A stretch of 43,435 nt of DNA from an uncultured Opitutaceae bacterium (GTDB lineage Bacteria > Verrucomicrobiota > Verrucomicrobiia > Opitutales > Opitutaceae). The stretch covers positions 1 to 43,435 of the forward strand of contig CALDFV010000186.1 in the NCBI GenBank assembly GCA_937942145.1, read 5' to 3'. The translations under genes and the position numbers were made by a program. This document shows positions 1 through 9,673 of the stretch, one piece after another. A model generated the notes under the pieces. It was not told the origin of the DNA, did no database searches, and worked only from the letters and a program-made list of their open reading frames with translations. Position 1 is the first letter of the stretch. Each line of letters starts with the position of its first letter.

Positions 1-832
1 CGTTTTGCTTACCGTCTTCAAAGTTGGCCCGCAATCTCGTGAGGTTGCCGTTTCCTTCAAACACAATCCAATCCACGTCGCCGTAGAATCGTGTCTGATC
101 CTCGAAGGCCGGCTGCTGCTTGTATTTCAGCTTCTCCTCCAGGAGGGCGATTCGCACCGCGAGCTTATCTTCTATAAGAGACTTGTTGAAGTCCAAGGTG
201 AACCGCAAGCTGTCATAGTTATCCATGCGCACGCCAAATTCGCCAAACTGACTGTTGTGAACCGCTCGCTTCGTGCCATTGTTAATCACACCACCGGGGC
301 TGCCGATGCCGAACAGGATCGAGTTGGGGCCGCGGCTCACCGTAACCCGATCGGTGTTGTAGCTGTCGAACGCGATGTCCGTCAGGAAGAAGTTGCGGGT
401 CAGGTCCCCCGCCCCTAGTCCCCGTATCCGCTGGTTGCGCTGCGGGTTGGTCCGTTCCTCGGTTTGGTAGTAGCGGCTTTGCGCCTGCTCGGTCGCGCCG
501 GTGAAATTGCCCTGGTAGCCTCCCACTTCCGTGTTGCCTATGTAGGAGAGAAGCGTCTGGGCGTCCGTCGCCGAAACGTCTTCCATAAACTGCTCCGTCA
601 CGACCGATATGGACGCTCCGAGATCCTTCAGGTTTGTTTTAATACGCGTTCCCGCGAGGGTGCTGGTGGCCTGGTAACCGGCGCTGTCCGCCGCATCCAC
701 CGAAAACGGACTCAGTTCGAAGACTTCATCCGCGTCTTGGTCCTGTGCGAATGCGGTTGAGGCGCACAAAAGCCCGGCGACCGAAAAAACTCCCGCTAGG
801 AGTTTGCAGTATCGTATGCGTGTCATAGTCAT
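1..832 (-). CDS. TonB-dependent receptor, N-terminal part (truncated at left window edge)
   Basis: Reverse-strand reading from ATG at 832: MTMTRIRYCKLLAGVFSVAGLLCASTAFAQDQDADEVFELSPFSVDAADSAGYQATSTLAGTRIKTNLKDLGASISVVTEQFMEDVSATDAQTLLSYI...RGPNSILFGIGSPGGVINNGTKRA. Signal peptide plus TonB plug-domain signature; open to the window edge, so absent from the ORF track. Confidence 0.92.
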   Translation of the reverse strand, partial: MTMTRIRYCKLLAGVFSVAGLLCASTAFAQDQDADEVFELSPFSVDAADSAGYQATSTLAGTRIKTNLKDLGASISVVTEQFMEDVSATDAQTLLSYIGNTEVGGYQGNFTGATEQAQSRYYQTEERTNPQRNQRIRGLGAGDLTRNFFLTDIAFDSYNTDRVTVSRGPNSILFGIGSPGGVINNGTKRAVHNSQFGEFGVRMDNYDSLRFTLDFNKSLIEDKLAVRIALLEEKLKYKQQPAFEDQTRFYGDVDWIVFEGNGNLTRLRANFEDGKQN

Positions 833-979
833 TTTTAGTTTTTTAGTTTCTAGTAATGAGCGAGGGAGAAGCCACCTGAGTATCGTTACGGAAGGCACAA
901 TGTAGGGGTGAAGCCAGCACTCTCGGGGTATTTAGCGATCTTGACTTTCTTAGTTGTCTGGGCAAGTACAAACCTAGAT

Positions 980-999
980 TTGCTAAACGCGTTTAGCAA
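980..999. promoter_or_regulatory. Perfect 20-bp palindrome TTGCTAAACGCGTTTAGCAA, candidate LacI-family operator
   Basis: Exact inverted repeat TTGCTAAACG/CGTTTAGCAA with central CpG, in the divergent intergenic region between the TonB receptor and sulfatase; a LacI-family gene lies at 2702-3781. Confidence 0.72.
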
Positions 1000-1171
1000 C
1001 CAATGGTTTTGTTTCCACATGAAACGCAGTCACGATCTCCCCCCATCCGATCTGAAGTTCCCGTGAAACCAATCGGAACTGTTTATTGAAGAGGAAAAAG
1101 AGAAATAGCCGACGCACCTTCATGGCAGCAAATCACGAGCCTTGTCCAACGGCACAATCCAGTAACTAAAT

Positions 1172-2575
1172 ATGACGACATGTCCCAACATCCTCTGGTA
1201 CTGCACCGACCAGCAACGATTCGATACCTTCGGCGCCCTCGGCAATCCGCATGTCCAAACACCCACCTTGGATAGTCTGGTACACGAAGGAGTCTCGTTC
1301 ACCAACACCTACTGCCAAAGCCCGATCTGCACGCCGAGCCGGGCCAGCTTCATGACGGGACTATATCCCAGCCGTGCTCGCAACACGCGCAACGGGAATG
1401 ACACTTTCCCCGAAGACATTCCCCTTATTTCGAAGTTGATCGCAGATTCCGGATACCGCTGTGGCATGATTGGGAAATTTCATCTAGTCAGTGCGGGCAA
1501 ACGCCCCGAGCCCCGGCTGAACGACGGATTCACTTATTGGCAACATTCGCACGCTCCCCGCGACGACTGGCCCGAGGGCACCCACGCCTACGCAGACTGG
1601 GTACGAAAAAAAGGAGGAGACCTCGACGCCATGCGAGAATCGGAAGACCGAGTCCCCCCGGAGTTTCATCAAACCACATGGGCCTCCGACTGCGCCATCG
1701 ACTTCATTAGCCAAGACCACTCCGGAAAACCCTGGCTGCTAAACATCAACGTCTATGACCCCCATCCTCCTTTCATTCCCCCGAAAGAATACGAAAAACG
1801 TTTCAAGGCGGAAGACATGCCGGGACCGCATTTCAAAGAGAGCGATCTGGCGCACCAGAAGTCGCTGGAATCGGTCGATTTCCAACAGAAGGCTCGCCGA
1901 CCTGAGGAATGCGACGCCAAGTCCGCTCAGGCCAAGTACTACGCTATGATCGCCTTGATCGACGACCAGCTCGCCCGAATCCTGCAAACGCTCGACGAGA
2001 CGGGCCAACGCGAAAACACGGTGATCATATTCACTTCAGACCATGGGGAGACGCTTGGCGATCATGGCCTCATGTTCAAGGGGTGTCGGTTCTATGAGGG
2101 ACTCGTCAAAGTCCCTCTCATTTTTTCCTGTCCTGGCAAGTTCCAGTCCAATCTGCAATGCGACGGTCTGGTCGAGCTTTTGGACCTGTCCGCAACCCTT
2201 CTGGACATCGCCGGGCTGGACATCCCCGAATACCATCAGGGACAGACCTTGGTCCCGATTCTCAAAGGCAGGGAGTCAGGCGACCACATTCGTGAATCTG
2301 CTCGCTGTGAGTACTTCGATGCCCTGGACCCGCATTTCACGGGAGGCACGGGCAGCTTTGCCACGATGTATCGAACCGAGCGCTACAAGCTGGTGGTTTA
2401 TCACGACCACAATATCGGCGAGCTCTACGACCTGCAAGAGGACCCCTGGGAGTTCAACGACCTATGGAATGATCCCGGGCAATCAGAACTGAAGAATCGC
2501 CTGATATGGGAGAGCTTCAACCAGCACGTAAACCTCACCACCAACGTGGGCTCCAAGCGCATCGCGCCGATGTAG
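1172..2575 (+). CDS. Sulfatase (alkaline-phosphatase superfamily), no obvious signal peptide
   Basis: MTTCPNILWYCTDQQRFDTFG...CTPSRASFMTGLYPSR (Cys-type formylglycine motif), ...TSDHGETLGDHG... Confidence 0.93.
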   Translation: MTTCPNILWYCTDQQRFDTFGALGNPHVQTPTLDSLVHEGVSFTNTYCQSPICTPSRASFMTGLYPSRARNTRNGNDTFPEDIPLISKLIADSGYRCGMIGKFHLVSAGKRPEPRLNDGFTYWQHSHAPRDDWPEGTHAYADWVRKKGGDLDAMRESEDRVPPEFHQTTWASDCAIDFISQDHSGKPWLLNINVYDPHPPFIPPKEYEKRFKAEDMPGPHFKESDLAHQKSLESVDFQQKARRPEECDAKSAQAKYYAMIALIDDQLARILQTLDETGQRENTVIIFTSDHGETLGDHGLMFKGCRFYEGLVKVPLIFSCPGKFQSNLQCDGLVELLDLSATLLDIAGLDIPEYHQGQTLVPILKGRESGDHIRESARCEYFDALDPHFTGGTGSFATMYRTERYKLVVYHDHNIGELYDLQEDPWEFNDLWNDPGQSELKNRLIWESFNQHVNLTTNVGSKRIAPM

Positions 2576-2701
2576 CCCTCCCTCTTTTCTGTCCTAAAAC
2601 CGAAAGAATTTGTCCGATGCTCCCTGTCGCTTGGGTAATGTAGTTACGACAATCTCACTTTTGGACGACTGACTCTAGCGTCACCCTAAATTCTTAGCGA
2701 G

Positions 2702-3781
2702 ATGGAAAAATACCCCGATAATCATAGGCCAAATAAGCAAACGACGTTCGCCGATATCGCCGAAAGGGCCGGAGTGTGTAAGGCCACCGTATCGCTCGCG
2801 CTGCACAACAATTCTAGAATACCCGAGAAAACGAGAAAACGCATCAAAGAGATCGCCCACGAAATGGGGTATCACTTGAACCCTCTGGTGGCCGCCAACA
2901 TGGCCCAGATTCGGCGTTCGAAGGAGTGGAAAGGGTCCTCTCCCACCATCGGGTTTCTAAGCACCTTCTACGACGAGAAGCGGAAAGATAAAAGGGTCGA
3001 GTGGCATATTCAAAGCCGATTCCTCAAAGGGGCTGAGCGACGGGCAACCGAACTGGGGTTCGACTTCGATTTTCTGGAATTCGACCTGTCCGCTTACTCC
3101 AACGAGCGGATACAGCAAGTCTTGATTAGCCGAAATGTGTCGGGTCTGATTCTAGGTCCTCTCCGGTTTTCCAATGCAAAGCTAAATTTGGACTGGTCCA
3201 AGTTCGCCGTATCGTCGGTCGGATTCCCCGACTCGATCGGGAACATCCCTAGCGTCTTCTACGACAACTTTCGATGCATGCAAGACGTTCTCGACTACCT
3301 CACTCATCGAGGGTATCGAAGAATTGGATTCATCACCGATTCAGAGAACGAGCTTCGCGGAGGCCATCTTTGGAATGCGGGGCTACTAGAATACCAAAAT
3401 CGTGAAATAGTGCCTGAAAATCGCGTTCCCATATTGCGAGTTCCCAAACCAGAACTCCTATTTGCACAGTCTGACTTCGAGTCCATGCACTCATGGTACC
3501 TCCAGAACCAGCCCGACGTGATCATCGCTTTCCGCTCTAAGATTTTGGCCTATTTTCAAAGCCTCAATTACAAAGTTCCCAAAGATTTCGGATACATGGT
3601 TTTAAATTGGTCCTCTCGAACGGACGGTTGTTCGGGCTATCGCCAATGCCACGAGGAAATTGCCGAAGTCGCCGTCAATATCGTTTCCGAACGGCTCTAC
3701 AACAATGACCGCGGAGAGCTTACCAAACCCAGAACCACCCTCTTGAGAGGCGACTTCATCGAAGGCTTCACAATAAAGTAG
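2702..3781 (+). CDS. LacI family transcriptional regulator
   Basis: N-terminal HTH TFADIAERAGVCKATVSLALHNNSRIPEKTRKRIKEIAHEMGYHLNP followed by periplasmic-binding-like sensor domain. Confidence 0.92.
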   Translation: MEKYPDNHRPNKQTTFADIAERAGVCKATVSLALHNNSRIPEKTRKRIKEIAHEMGYHLNPLVAANMAQIRRSKEWKGSSPTIGFLSTFYDEKRKDKRVEWHIQSRFLKGAERRATELGFDFDFLEFDLSAYSNERIQQVLISRNVSGLILGPLRFSNAKLNLDWSKFAVSSVGFPDSIGNIPSVFYDNFRCMQDVLDYLTHRGYRRIGFITDSENELRGGHLWNAGLLEYQNREIVPENRVPILRVPKPELLFAQSDFESMHSWYLQNQPDVIIAFRSKILAYFQSLNYKVPKDFGYMVLNWSSRTDGCSGYRQCHEEIAEVAVNIVSERLYNNDRGELTKPRTTLLRGDFIEGFTIK

Positions 3782-3877
3782 AGTGTGTTAGCAATCGTTT
3801 TGACGATCTTCCGCAAAAATTTGATCGATTTGCGAGAGTGCTGACGTTTACATTGATCGCCATTTGACTCTACTCCG

Positions 3878-5086
3878 ATGGCAACAATCGCAATACTAGG
3901 TACCCTCGACTCCAAGGCGGAAGAACATTCCTTTGTCGCAGATCGCATCCGTGAACGGGGACACAATGTAGCACTCATTGACGTAGGTACTGGTGACGAA
4001 CCTCAATTCACTCCCGACTACTCAAGATACGAAGTAGCCGCTGCAACCGGTGTCGATCTCAGACCTCTCATAGAACGCCACGACCGGGGGGAATGTGTCG
4101 TAGCCATGTCGGAGGCGGCTCCGATCTTCCTCGCGCAGCTGGTCGAATCAGGAACGATCGACGGCGTCGTTTCCCTGGGCGGGGGGGGCGGTACCGCTAT
4201 CGGCACCGCGTCCATGCGGGCCTTGCCCATTGGCTTTCCCAAACTCATGGTCTCCACGGTAGCCAGCGGAAATACCGCTCACTACGTAGGCACCAAAGAT
4301 ATCGTCATGATGCCTAGCATCGTCGACGTGAGCGGACTCAATCGCATCTCTCGAACCATTTTCACTCGAGCTGCCGGAGCCATCTGCGGAATGGTCGAAG
4401 CCAAGATCGACGAGGAAGGCGGCAAGCCGCTCATCGTCGCCAGCATGTTTGGCAATACCACCACCTGTGTAAACGAAGCCAAAGCCATACTGGAAGAAGC
4501 CGGTTATGAAGTGCTCGTCTTTCACTCCACCGGAGCAGGAGGACAAGCCATGGAGAGCCTGATTGAGAGCGGAATGGTATCGGGCGTGCTCGATGTCACT
4601 ACAACGGAGTGGGCAGATGAAGTGGTCGGGGCAACCTTGTCCGCGGGTCCCACTCGCATGGATGCGATGACCAAGGCTAAAGTACCGGCAGTGGTCGCCC
4701 CCGGCTGTGTCGACATGGCAAACTTCGGGGCCCGCGAAACCGTGCCCCCTGAATTTGAGGGACGGAACTTCTATATTCACAATCCACAGGTTACCTTAAT
4801 GCGCACCAATGCGGAGGAGTGTGGAGAGATCGGGAAAGTCATCGCCACCAAGGCCAACGCAAACACCGCCCCTGTCGCTATTCTCAATCCACTCAAGGCG
4901 GTCAGCGAAATTAATGGAGAGGGCAAGGCCTTCTACGACCCCGAGGCAGACAAAGCGCTATTCGAGGCCATCCACTCATACGCCAAAGTGGAAGTCACCG
5001 ACTTTAACGAGGAGATCAACAGTTCCGTTTTCGCCCGAGCCTGCGCCGAAAAGCTTCTGGAACTGATACAACAGGCTAAACCTTGA
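3878..5086 (+). CDS. UPF0261 / Tm-1-like ATP-binding domain protein
   Basis: MATIAILGTLDSKAEEHSFVADRIRERGHNVALIDVGT...VSLGGGGGTAIGTASMRALPIGFPKLMVSTVASGNTAHYVGTKDI: characteristic of the family. Confidence 0.88.
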   Translation: MATIAILGTLDSKAEEHSFVADRIRERGHNVALIDVGTGDEPQFTPDYSRYEVAAATGVDLRPLIERHDRGECVVAMSEAAPIFLAQLVESGTIDGVVSLGGGGGTAIGTASMRALPIGFPKLMVSTVASGNTAHYVGTKDIVMMPSIVDVSGLNRISRTIFTRAAGAICGMVEAKIDEEGGKPLIVASMFGNTTTCVNEAKAILEEAGYEVLVFHSTGAGGQAMESLIESGMVSGVLDVTTTEWADEVVGATLSAGPTRMDAMTKAKVPAVVAPGCVDMANFGARETVPPEFEGRNFYIHNPQVTLMRTNAEECGEIGKVIATKANANTAPVAILNPLKAVSEINGEGKAFYDPEADKALFEAIHSYAKVEVTDFNEEINSSVFARACAEKLLELIQQAKP

Positions 5087-5128
5087 TTTACAAAGCATGC
5101 GAAGTCCATCGGCACTAAGCCTAGGAAT

Positions 5129-5152
5129 TCAGGATCCAAAAATATATCCTGA
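5129..5152. terminator. Possible bidirectional terminator hairpin between convergent genes
   Basis: Inverted repeat TCAGGAT...ATCCTGA (loop ccaaaaatat) in the gap between the converging UPF0261 and AraC genes. Confidence 0.35.
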
Positions 5153-5166
5153 GTCTCAATACATCT

Positions 5167-6069
5167 CTAACCCAAATCCAGCTGCTCACGATATTGAGCT
5201 CTCAAATCTCGAGGAGAGACACCTTTTACTTCTTTGAATCGGCGATTAAAATTAGACAGGTTGTTGAATCCTGAACTGAAACAAACCTCCGAAATGCTGG
5301 CATCCGTTTCGATAATTCTCCGACACGCCAATCCGATCCGTAATTCGTTCACATAAGAGATAAACGCTTTCCCCGTGTTCTTTTTAAAGAAGCGGGAAAA
5401 CGACTTCGCACTCATCCGGGCCTCTCTGGCCACATCATCCAGCCGAATCGTAGACTCGAGATTTTTCAAGATCCAGCTCTTGATCTTGTCAATTCGATCA
5501 ACATTGATCGGATTTAGGGATGGGGAGTAGATCGGACTCACCAGAGGTAGGCAGTCCGATTCAGGCGCAGAAGCCAGCGCGTCCAGTATAAGGATAAATT
5601 GCGCTAATCGCTGCGCATCGTTTTGGTCGGCCATCTCGCGCATCAAACCATCGACGCGATCACGAGTTTTTCCGAAAAACTCATAGGACCTCCCAGTCGA
5701 TTCGAGAAACGTTCGAATCCGGGACATTTCCAACTTCGACAAAAAGCTCTTCCCAAGCGAATCCTCCGAAAACTGCAGTACTAGCATCGCCGGCTTTTCA
5801 GGGTCACCTTCGCTTGGTTCGTTAGGATGAAACGCATGGGGTACATTTGATCCATTCAGAATCAGCGTCCCCGGCTTCAGCTCACCGATGTAGTCGCCAG
5901 TAATGTGGTACCCTGTGTTCTTTAGCGTAAGCAACAGGTCGATCTCAGGGTGATAGTGCCAAGCCGTCCATATATCGGTATCTACCTTAAAGGAGAGGAA
6001 TTGTGAATCGCATGCCGTAATGATCTCACGCTGGGCATCCCGGTCACTGCTCTTGAACGCGGTCTTCAT
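5167..6069 (-). CDS. AraC family transcriptional regulator with cupin-like sensor domain
   Basis: C-terminal IRLDDVAREARMSAKSFSRFFKKNTGKAFISYVNELRIGLACRRI...SEVCFSSGFNNLSNFNRRFKEVKGVSPRDLRAQYR; N-terminal WHYHPEIDLLL...G..I.G.L.PG.L.L.G cupin-like. Confidence 0.92.
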   Translation of the reverse strand: MKTAFKSSDRDAQREIITACDSQFLSFKVDTDIWTAWHYHPEIDLLLTLKNTGYHITGDYIGELKPGTLILNGSNVPHAFHPNEPSEGDPEKPAMLVLQFSEDSLGKSFLSKLEMSRIRTFLESTGRSYEFFGKTRDRVDGLMREMADQNDAQRLAQFILILDALASAPESDCLPLVSPIYSPSLNPINVDRIDKIKSWILKNLESTIRLDDVAREARMSAKSFSRFFKKNTGKAFISYVNELRIGLACRRIIETDASISEVCFSSGFNNLSNFNRRFKEVKGVSPRDLRAQYREQLDLG

Positions 6070-6238
6070 AACATTTGGCTTCGTCCCTTATACTAATTCA
6101 TTTAGAACCAATGCGGTGTCTAATTTTTCGATATTATGTGGAAATAGTATTATAAAAAGTCCAGAATCCAGTATACGGCAATCCGATAATTCGCTATATC
6201 TTGAAGTTGATCTACTACGATTAAACTCAGCCCCAAGA

Positions 6239-9200
6239 ATGCGCCGAAAAACTCTCATCTACTTCGTTATTTTTACCCTTTTCGGTATTTCCCTGACAAC
6301 CAACGCAACGGAACTCAGCTCAGATGATGTTGAGTTTTTCGAATCGAACGTCCGCCCGCTTTTAGTCGACAATTGCTACAAATGCCACTCGGCAGATTCT
6401 GAGAGAATTCGAGGGGGATTCCTAATTGACTCACAACCGGCAATCTTGAGAGGGGGCGACAGCGGTCCCGCAATTGTCCCGGGAGACTCAGCGAACAGCC
6501 GTATCGTGTCTATGATTCAAAGGCATCCGGACTACGAAGCGATGCCCCCTAAATCGAAGTTAGAGCCCGACGAAATTGAAACCTTAATCGCTTGGATCGA
6601 TCGCGGCGCTCCCGACCCTCGTACAGAAGAATCATCTCCAAAGTCCTCTCTATCCGATTTCAATCTGGACGAAAGGAAAAGCTGGTGGTCCCTTCAACCG
6701 GTTAAGAAGCCAGCCGTCCCCAAAGTTGCGAATGAGAACTGGCCCGAAAACGACTACGATCGATTTGTACTCTCCAAACTCGAAGAGGCAGATTTGGAAC
6801 CGGCAGAACCTGCTGAACGCCATACCTTACTACGTCGCATAAGCTTCGATCTAACGGGCCTGGCCCCCAAGGTAGACGAATTAGAAGCATTTCTCTCCGA
6901 CGAGTCCCCTAGCGCCTTTGCGGCGGCAGTTGACCGACTTCTCGAATCACCTCACTTTGGAGAAAAATGGGGCCGACATTGGCTTGATCTCGTACGCTAT
7001 GCGGAAACCAAGGCCTTCGAGCAGGATTATACCATGGCCTACGCGTATCGATATCGTGACTACCTCATTCGGGCATTCAATGATGACCTTCCCTACGACC
7101 AGTTTGTCAGGGAAGCGCTTGCGGGAGACCTCTTTCCCAAACCGCGGTTCTCGCCCGATGACGAAATCAACGAGTCGATTATGGGACCCGGCTTCTTGTA
7201 CCTCACCGACGGGCAACATGGTCCTCCCGATCTCCACGAAGACGAAGCCCGTATCTTTAGCGGGATGATCGATGTGACCAGTAAAGCATTTCTCGGTTCT
7301 ACGCTGAAGTGCGCTCGCTGCCACGACCATAAATTTGACGCGATCACTACCGCCGACTACTATTCTTTTTATGGAATGCTCCGCAGTTCCCGTCTCAGCT
7401 ACGCCAACACGAATGCTAAAAAACAGGAAGCTAAACTCAAGTCCGATCAATCCAAAATCCGGCAAGCCAGGAGCCAAATCACAAAGCTTGTATACAACAC
7501 CTCATTACAAGACATAGAGCTCATACCTGAATATCTTCAAGCGCAGCGAAGTCTTCTCGAGAATGACCTTCTCAATTCGATTTTCGAATCTGTTAGTTCC
7601 GAGAAACCGAAAGACAAAAAAGACAAAGGACTCGATTTAGGCGCTCTCAAAAATCGACTTTCAGACATTTACAAATTAGAGGCAGAGCAAGGCGGACTAG
7701 ATGACGAAGTTTTATGGAGCTGGCTTTCTCTCGCCCTTTCCGCCGACCGGCTGGAAAAATGGCCCGAGCTCGAGCCCCTATTTAGCCAATCAGCGGAAAG
7801 AACCACCAACTCGGGCAACAATCAAACGAGTGTTGAACTGAGCCAGTCATTTGCTCAAGTGGCACGCTCCCTAGAAAATTGGATAACTCAGGAATCCGCT
7901 TTTGAATCACAACCTGAATCGCCGGGAGAAATGATCTTCAACCACTCAGGGACCCAAGCGGTTAAAAGCCTCGTTGGCGAATATCCCGTTGCGGGTGTCC
8001 TGGCTCCTCGAATCAGCGGTGCGATTCGCTCACCCGATTTTATAATAGATGGCAAGCCCATCGAGCTCCAAGCAAAGGGCTACTCGGGTACGGTCCGGCT
8101 CGTCATTCGCAACTACGAACTCACTGGGCGAGGCCCCACAACGGCCAAACTCTACTATGCCGTCGATGGTGATCATTGGCAGGATATCCGTTTCGAGACC
8201 TACCTGTGGGAAGGGGAAACAGCCTACCTTGAAGTGATGCAGAATGGCAAGTCCACCAACGCGATTCATCCGACGAGGGACACGCTCACCCCACCCGACG
8301 ACAATGCTTACATCGCCGTCCGCTTTAACCAGGGTATTCATTGGGCCAAATACTGGGAGACTGAAACTTCGGAAGAAAATCAATCGAAACGAGATCAGGC
8401 GATAGCGAAGAAAATTAGAGCCGTTTGGCAAAGTGCCAGTCGGTCAAGTTTGGATAGCGCCGAAGTCGAATTGCTCAGCGCATTGTTCGCAACTGGTATT
8501 CTTAGTTCCGATACAAACCGCGATCCCAAGCTAGCTAAAGCGATGTCCAAATACCAAGCATTGGCGTTGTCGATCCCACAGCCCGTTTACGCGCGAAGCC
8601 TTACCGATGGTGACTCTCACGAAGAGCCCGTCTACATCCGTGGAAGTCATAAAAACATTAGCACTGAACCAAATCCACGACGTTTTCTGGATGGACTTGG
8701 CGGCACTCTCATCACGAGTGAGGGAAGCGGGCGACTTGAATGGGCTGAACATGTGGCCAGCAAGGACAACCCCCTCACCGCACGAGTAGTCGTTAATCGC
8801 CTCTGGAAACAGATTTTTGGAAACGGGATTGTCGAGACGACAAATGACTTTGGGCAAATGGGAAGTCTGCCGAGTCATCCGCAATTACTCGACTATCTTG
8901 CCAGTGATTTGATGGAAAATGGCTGGTCGCTCAAACATGTGATTCGAAAAATGGTTCTCTCCCAGACTTACCAAATGTCATCCGTTCCGAGCCCCCAAGC
9001 AGCCACCATAGACCCTAAGAACCGATTGCTTCAGCACATGCCCATTCGTCGGCTTGAGGCAGAGGCAATACGCGATCATATTCTCGCGTGTAGCGATCGA
9101 CTCGATACGACCCTGTTCGGCCCCAGCGTTCCCGCCTACGTGAAGGACCACCCCGACAGCCGTGCAAAGCCAAAAACGGGGCCACTCGATGGTAACGGAC

Positions 9201-9592
9201 GACGCTCCATCTACCTAGAGATGAGACGCAATTTTCTGCCTTCTTTTCTAAGAGCTTTCGACATGCCCAACGCCACGGAGGCAATCGGCAAGCGACTCGT
9301 CACGAACGTTCCAGCCCAATCACTGGCCTTGATGAACGATCCCTTCGTCCATGGTCAGGCTAAACTTTGGGCTGAAAATTTGCTAGAATCTGATCTTCCT
9401 ATCGACGACCGTATCGACCGTATCCATTTAACCGCATTCAGTCGAACGGCACGCGATTCAGAGTGCGATTGGGCCAAAAGAGTGATCACCGAGCTCGCAT
9501 CAGAACACGGATGCTCAGAAGAGGATCCTCAAGTCTGGACGGATCTCTGTCATCTAATCTACAACCGTAAGGAATTTATTTATGTATTTTAA
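6239..9592 (+). CDS. PSD1 / DUF1549-DUF1553 protein with Planctomycete-type cytochrome c domain
   Basis: Start revised from 6020 to ATG 6239, which gives a signal peptide (MRRKTLIYFVIFTLFGISLTTNA) and removes overlap with the AraC gene. Contains VDNCYKCH, FGEKWGRHWLDLVRYAET, KCARCHDHKFDAI and NPLTARVVVNRLWKQIFGNGIV...LPSHPQLLDYLA. Confidence 0.9.
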   Translation: MRRKTLIYFVIFTLFGISLTTNATELSSDDVEFFESNVRPLLVDNCYKCHSADSERIRGGFLIDSQPAILRGGDSGPAIVPGDSANSRIVSMIQRHPDYEAMPPKSKLEPDEIETLIAWIDRGAPDPRTEESSPKSSLSDFNLDERKSWWSLQPVKKPAVPKVANENWPENDYDRFVLSKLEEADLEPAEPAERHTLLRRISFDLTGLAPKVDELEAFLSDESPSAFAAAVDRLLESPHFGEKWGRHWLDLVRYAETKAFEQDYTMAYAYRYRDYLIRAFNDDLPYDQFVREALAGDLFPKPRFSPDDEINESIMGPGFLYLTDGQHGPPDLHEDEARIFSGMIDVTSKAFLGSTLKCARCHDHKFDAITTADYYSFYGMLRSSRLSYANTNAKKQEAKLKSDQSKIRQARSQITKLVYNTSLQDIELIPEYLQAQRSLLENDLLNSIFESVSSEKPKDKKDKGLDLGALKNRLSDIYKLEAEQGGLDDEVLWSWLSLALSADRLEKWPELEPLFSQSAERTTNSGNNQTSVELSQSFAQVARSLENWITQESAFESQPESPGEMIFNHSGTQAVKSLVGEYPVAGVLAPRISGAIRSPDFIIDGKPIELQAKGYSGTVRLVIRNYELTGRGPTTAKLYYAVDGDHWQDIRFETYLWEGETAYLEVMQNGKSTNAIHPTRDTLTPPDDNAYIAVRFNQGIHWAKYWETETSEENQSKRDQAIAKKIRAVWQSASRSSLDSAEVELLSALFATGILSSDTNRDPKLAKAMSKYQALALSIPQPVYARSLTDGDSHEEPVYIRGSHKNISTEPNPRRFLDGLGGTLITSEGSGRLEWAEHVASKDNPLTARVVVNRLWKQIFGNGIVETTNDFGQMGSLPSHPQLLDYLASDLMENGWSLKHVIRKMVLSQTYQMSSVPSPQAATIDPKNRLLQHMPIRRLEAEAIRDHILACSDRLDTTLFGPSVPAYVKDHPDSRAKPKTGPLDGNGRRSIYLEMRRNFLPSFLRAFDMPNATEAIGKRLVTNVPAQSLALMNDPFVHGQAKLWAENLLESDLPIDDRIDRIHLTAFSRTARDSECDWAKRVITELASEHGCSEEDPQVWTDLCHLIYNRKEFIYVF

Positions 9593-9594
9593 AA

Positions 9595-9661
9595 GTAGCG
9601 GCCGAACTCCGAGCGGCCACAAGGAACTTAAAGAAATGGGCGCTCGGAGATCGCCCGCTAC
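9595..9661. repeat. GTAG-headed inverted-repeat element (REP-like family A)
   Basis: GTAGCGGCCGAACTCCGAGCGGCC...GGGCGCTCGGAGATCGCCCGCTAC; the right arm (9638-9661) is the exact reverse complement of 12981-13004. Confidence 0.75.
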
Positions 9662-9673
9662 CTCCAATACGGA

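Noticed and set aside
5-760. Plus-strand ORFs 5..418 and 464..760
   Set aside because: They lie antisense to a clear TonB-dependent receptor reading frame on the minus strand that the track omitted because it is open at the edge.
4148-4780. 210-aa minus-strand ORF inside the UPF0261 gene
   Set aside because: Antisense to a well-supported CDS, no recognisable domain; typical shadow ORF in GC-rich coding sequence.
6020-6238. N-terminal extension of the PSD1 ORF
   Set aside because: Overlaps the divergent AraC start and its promoter; ATG 6239 gives a proper signal peptide.
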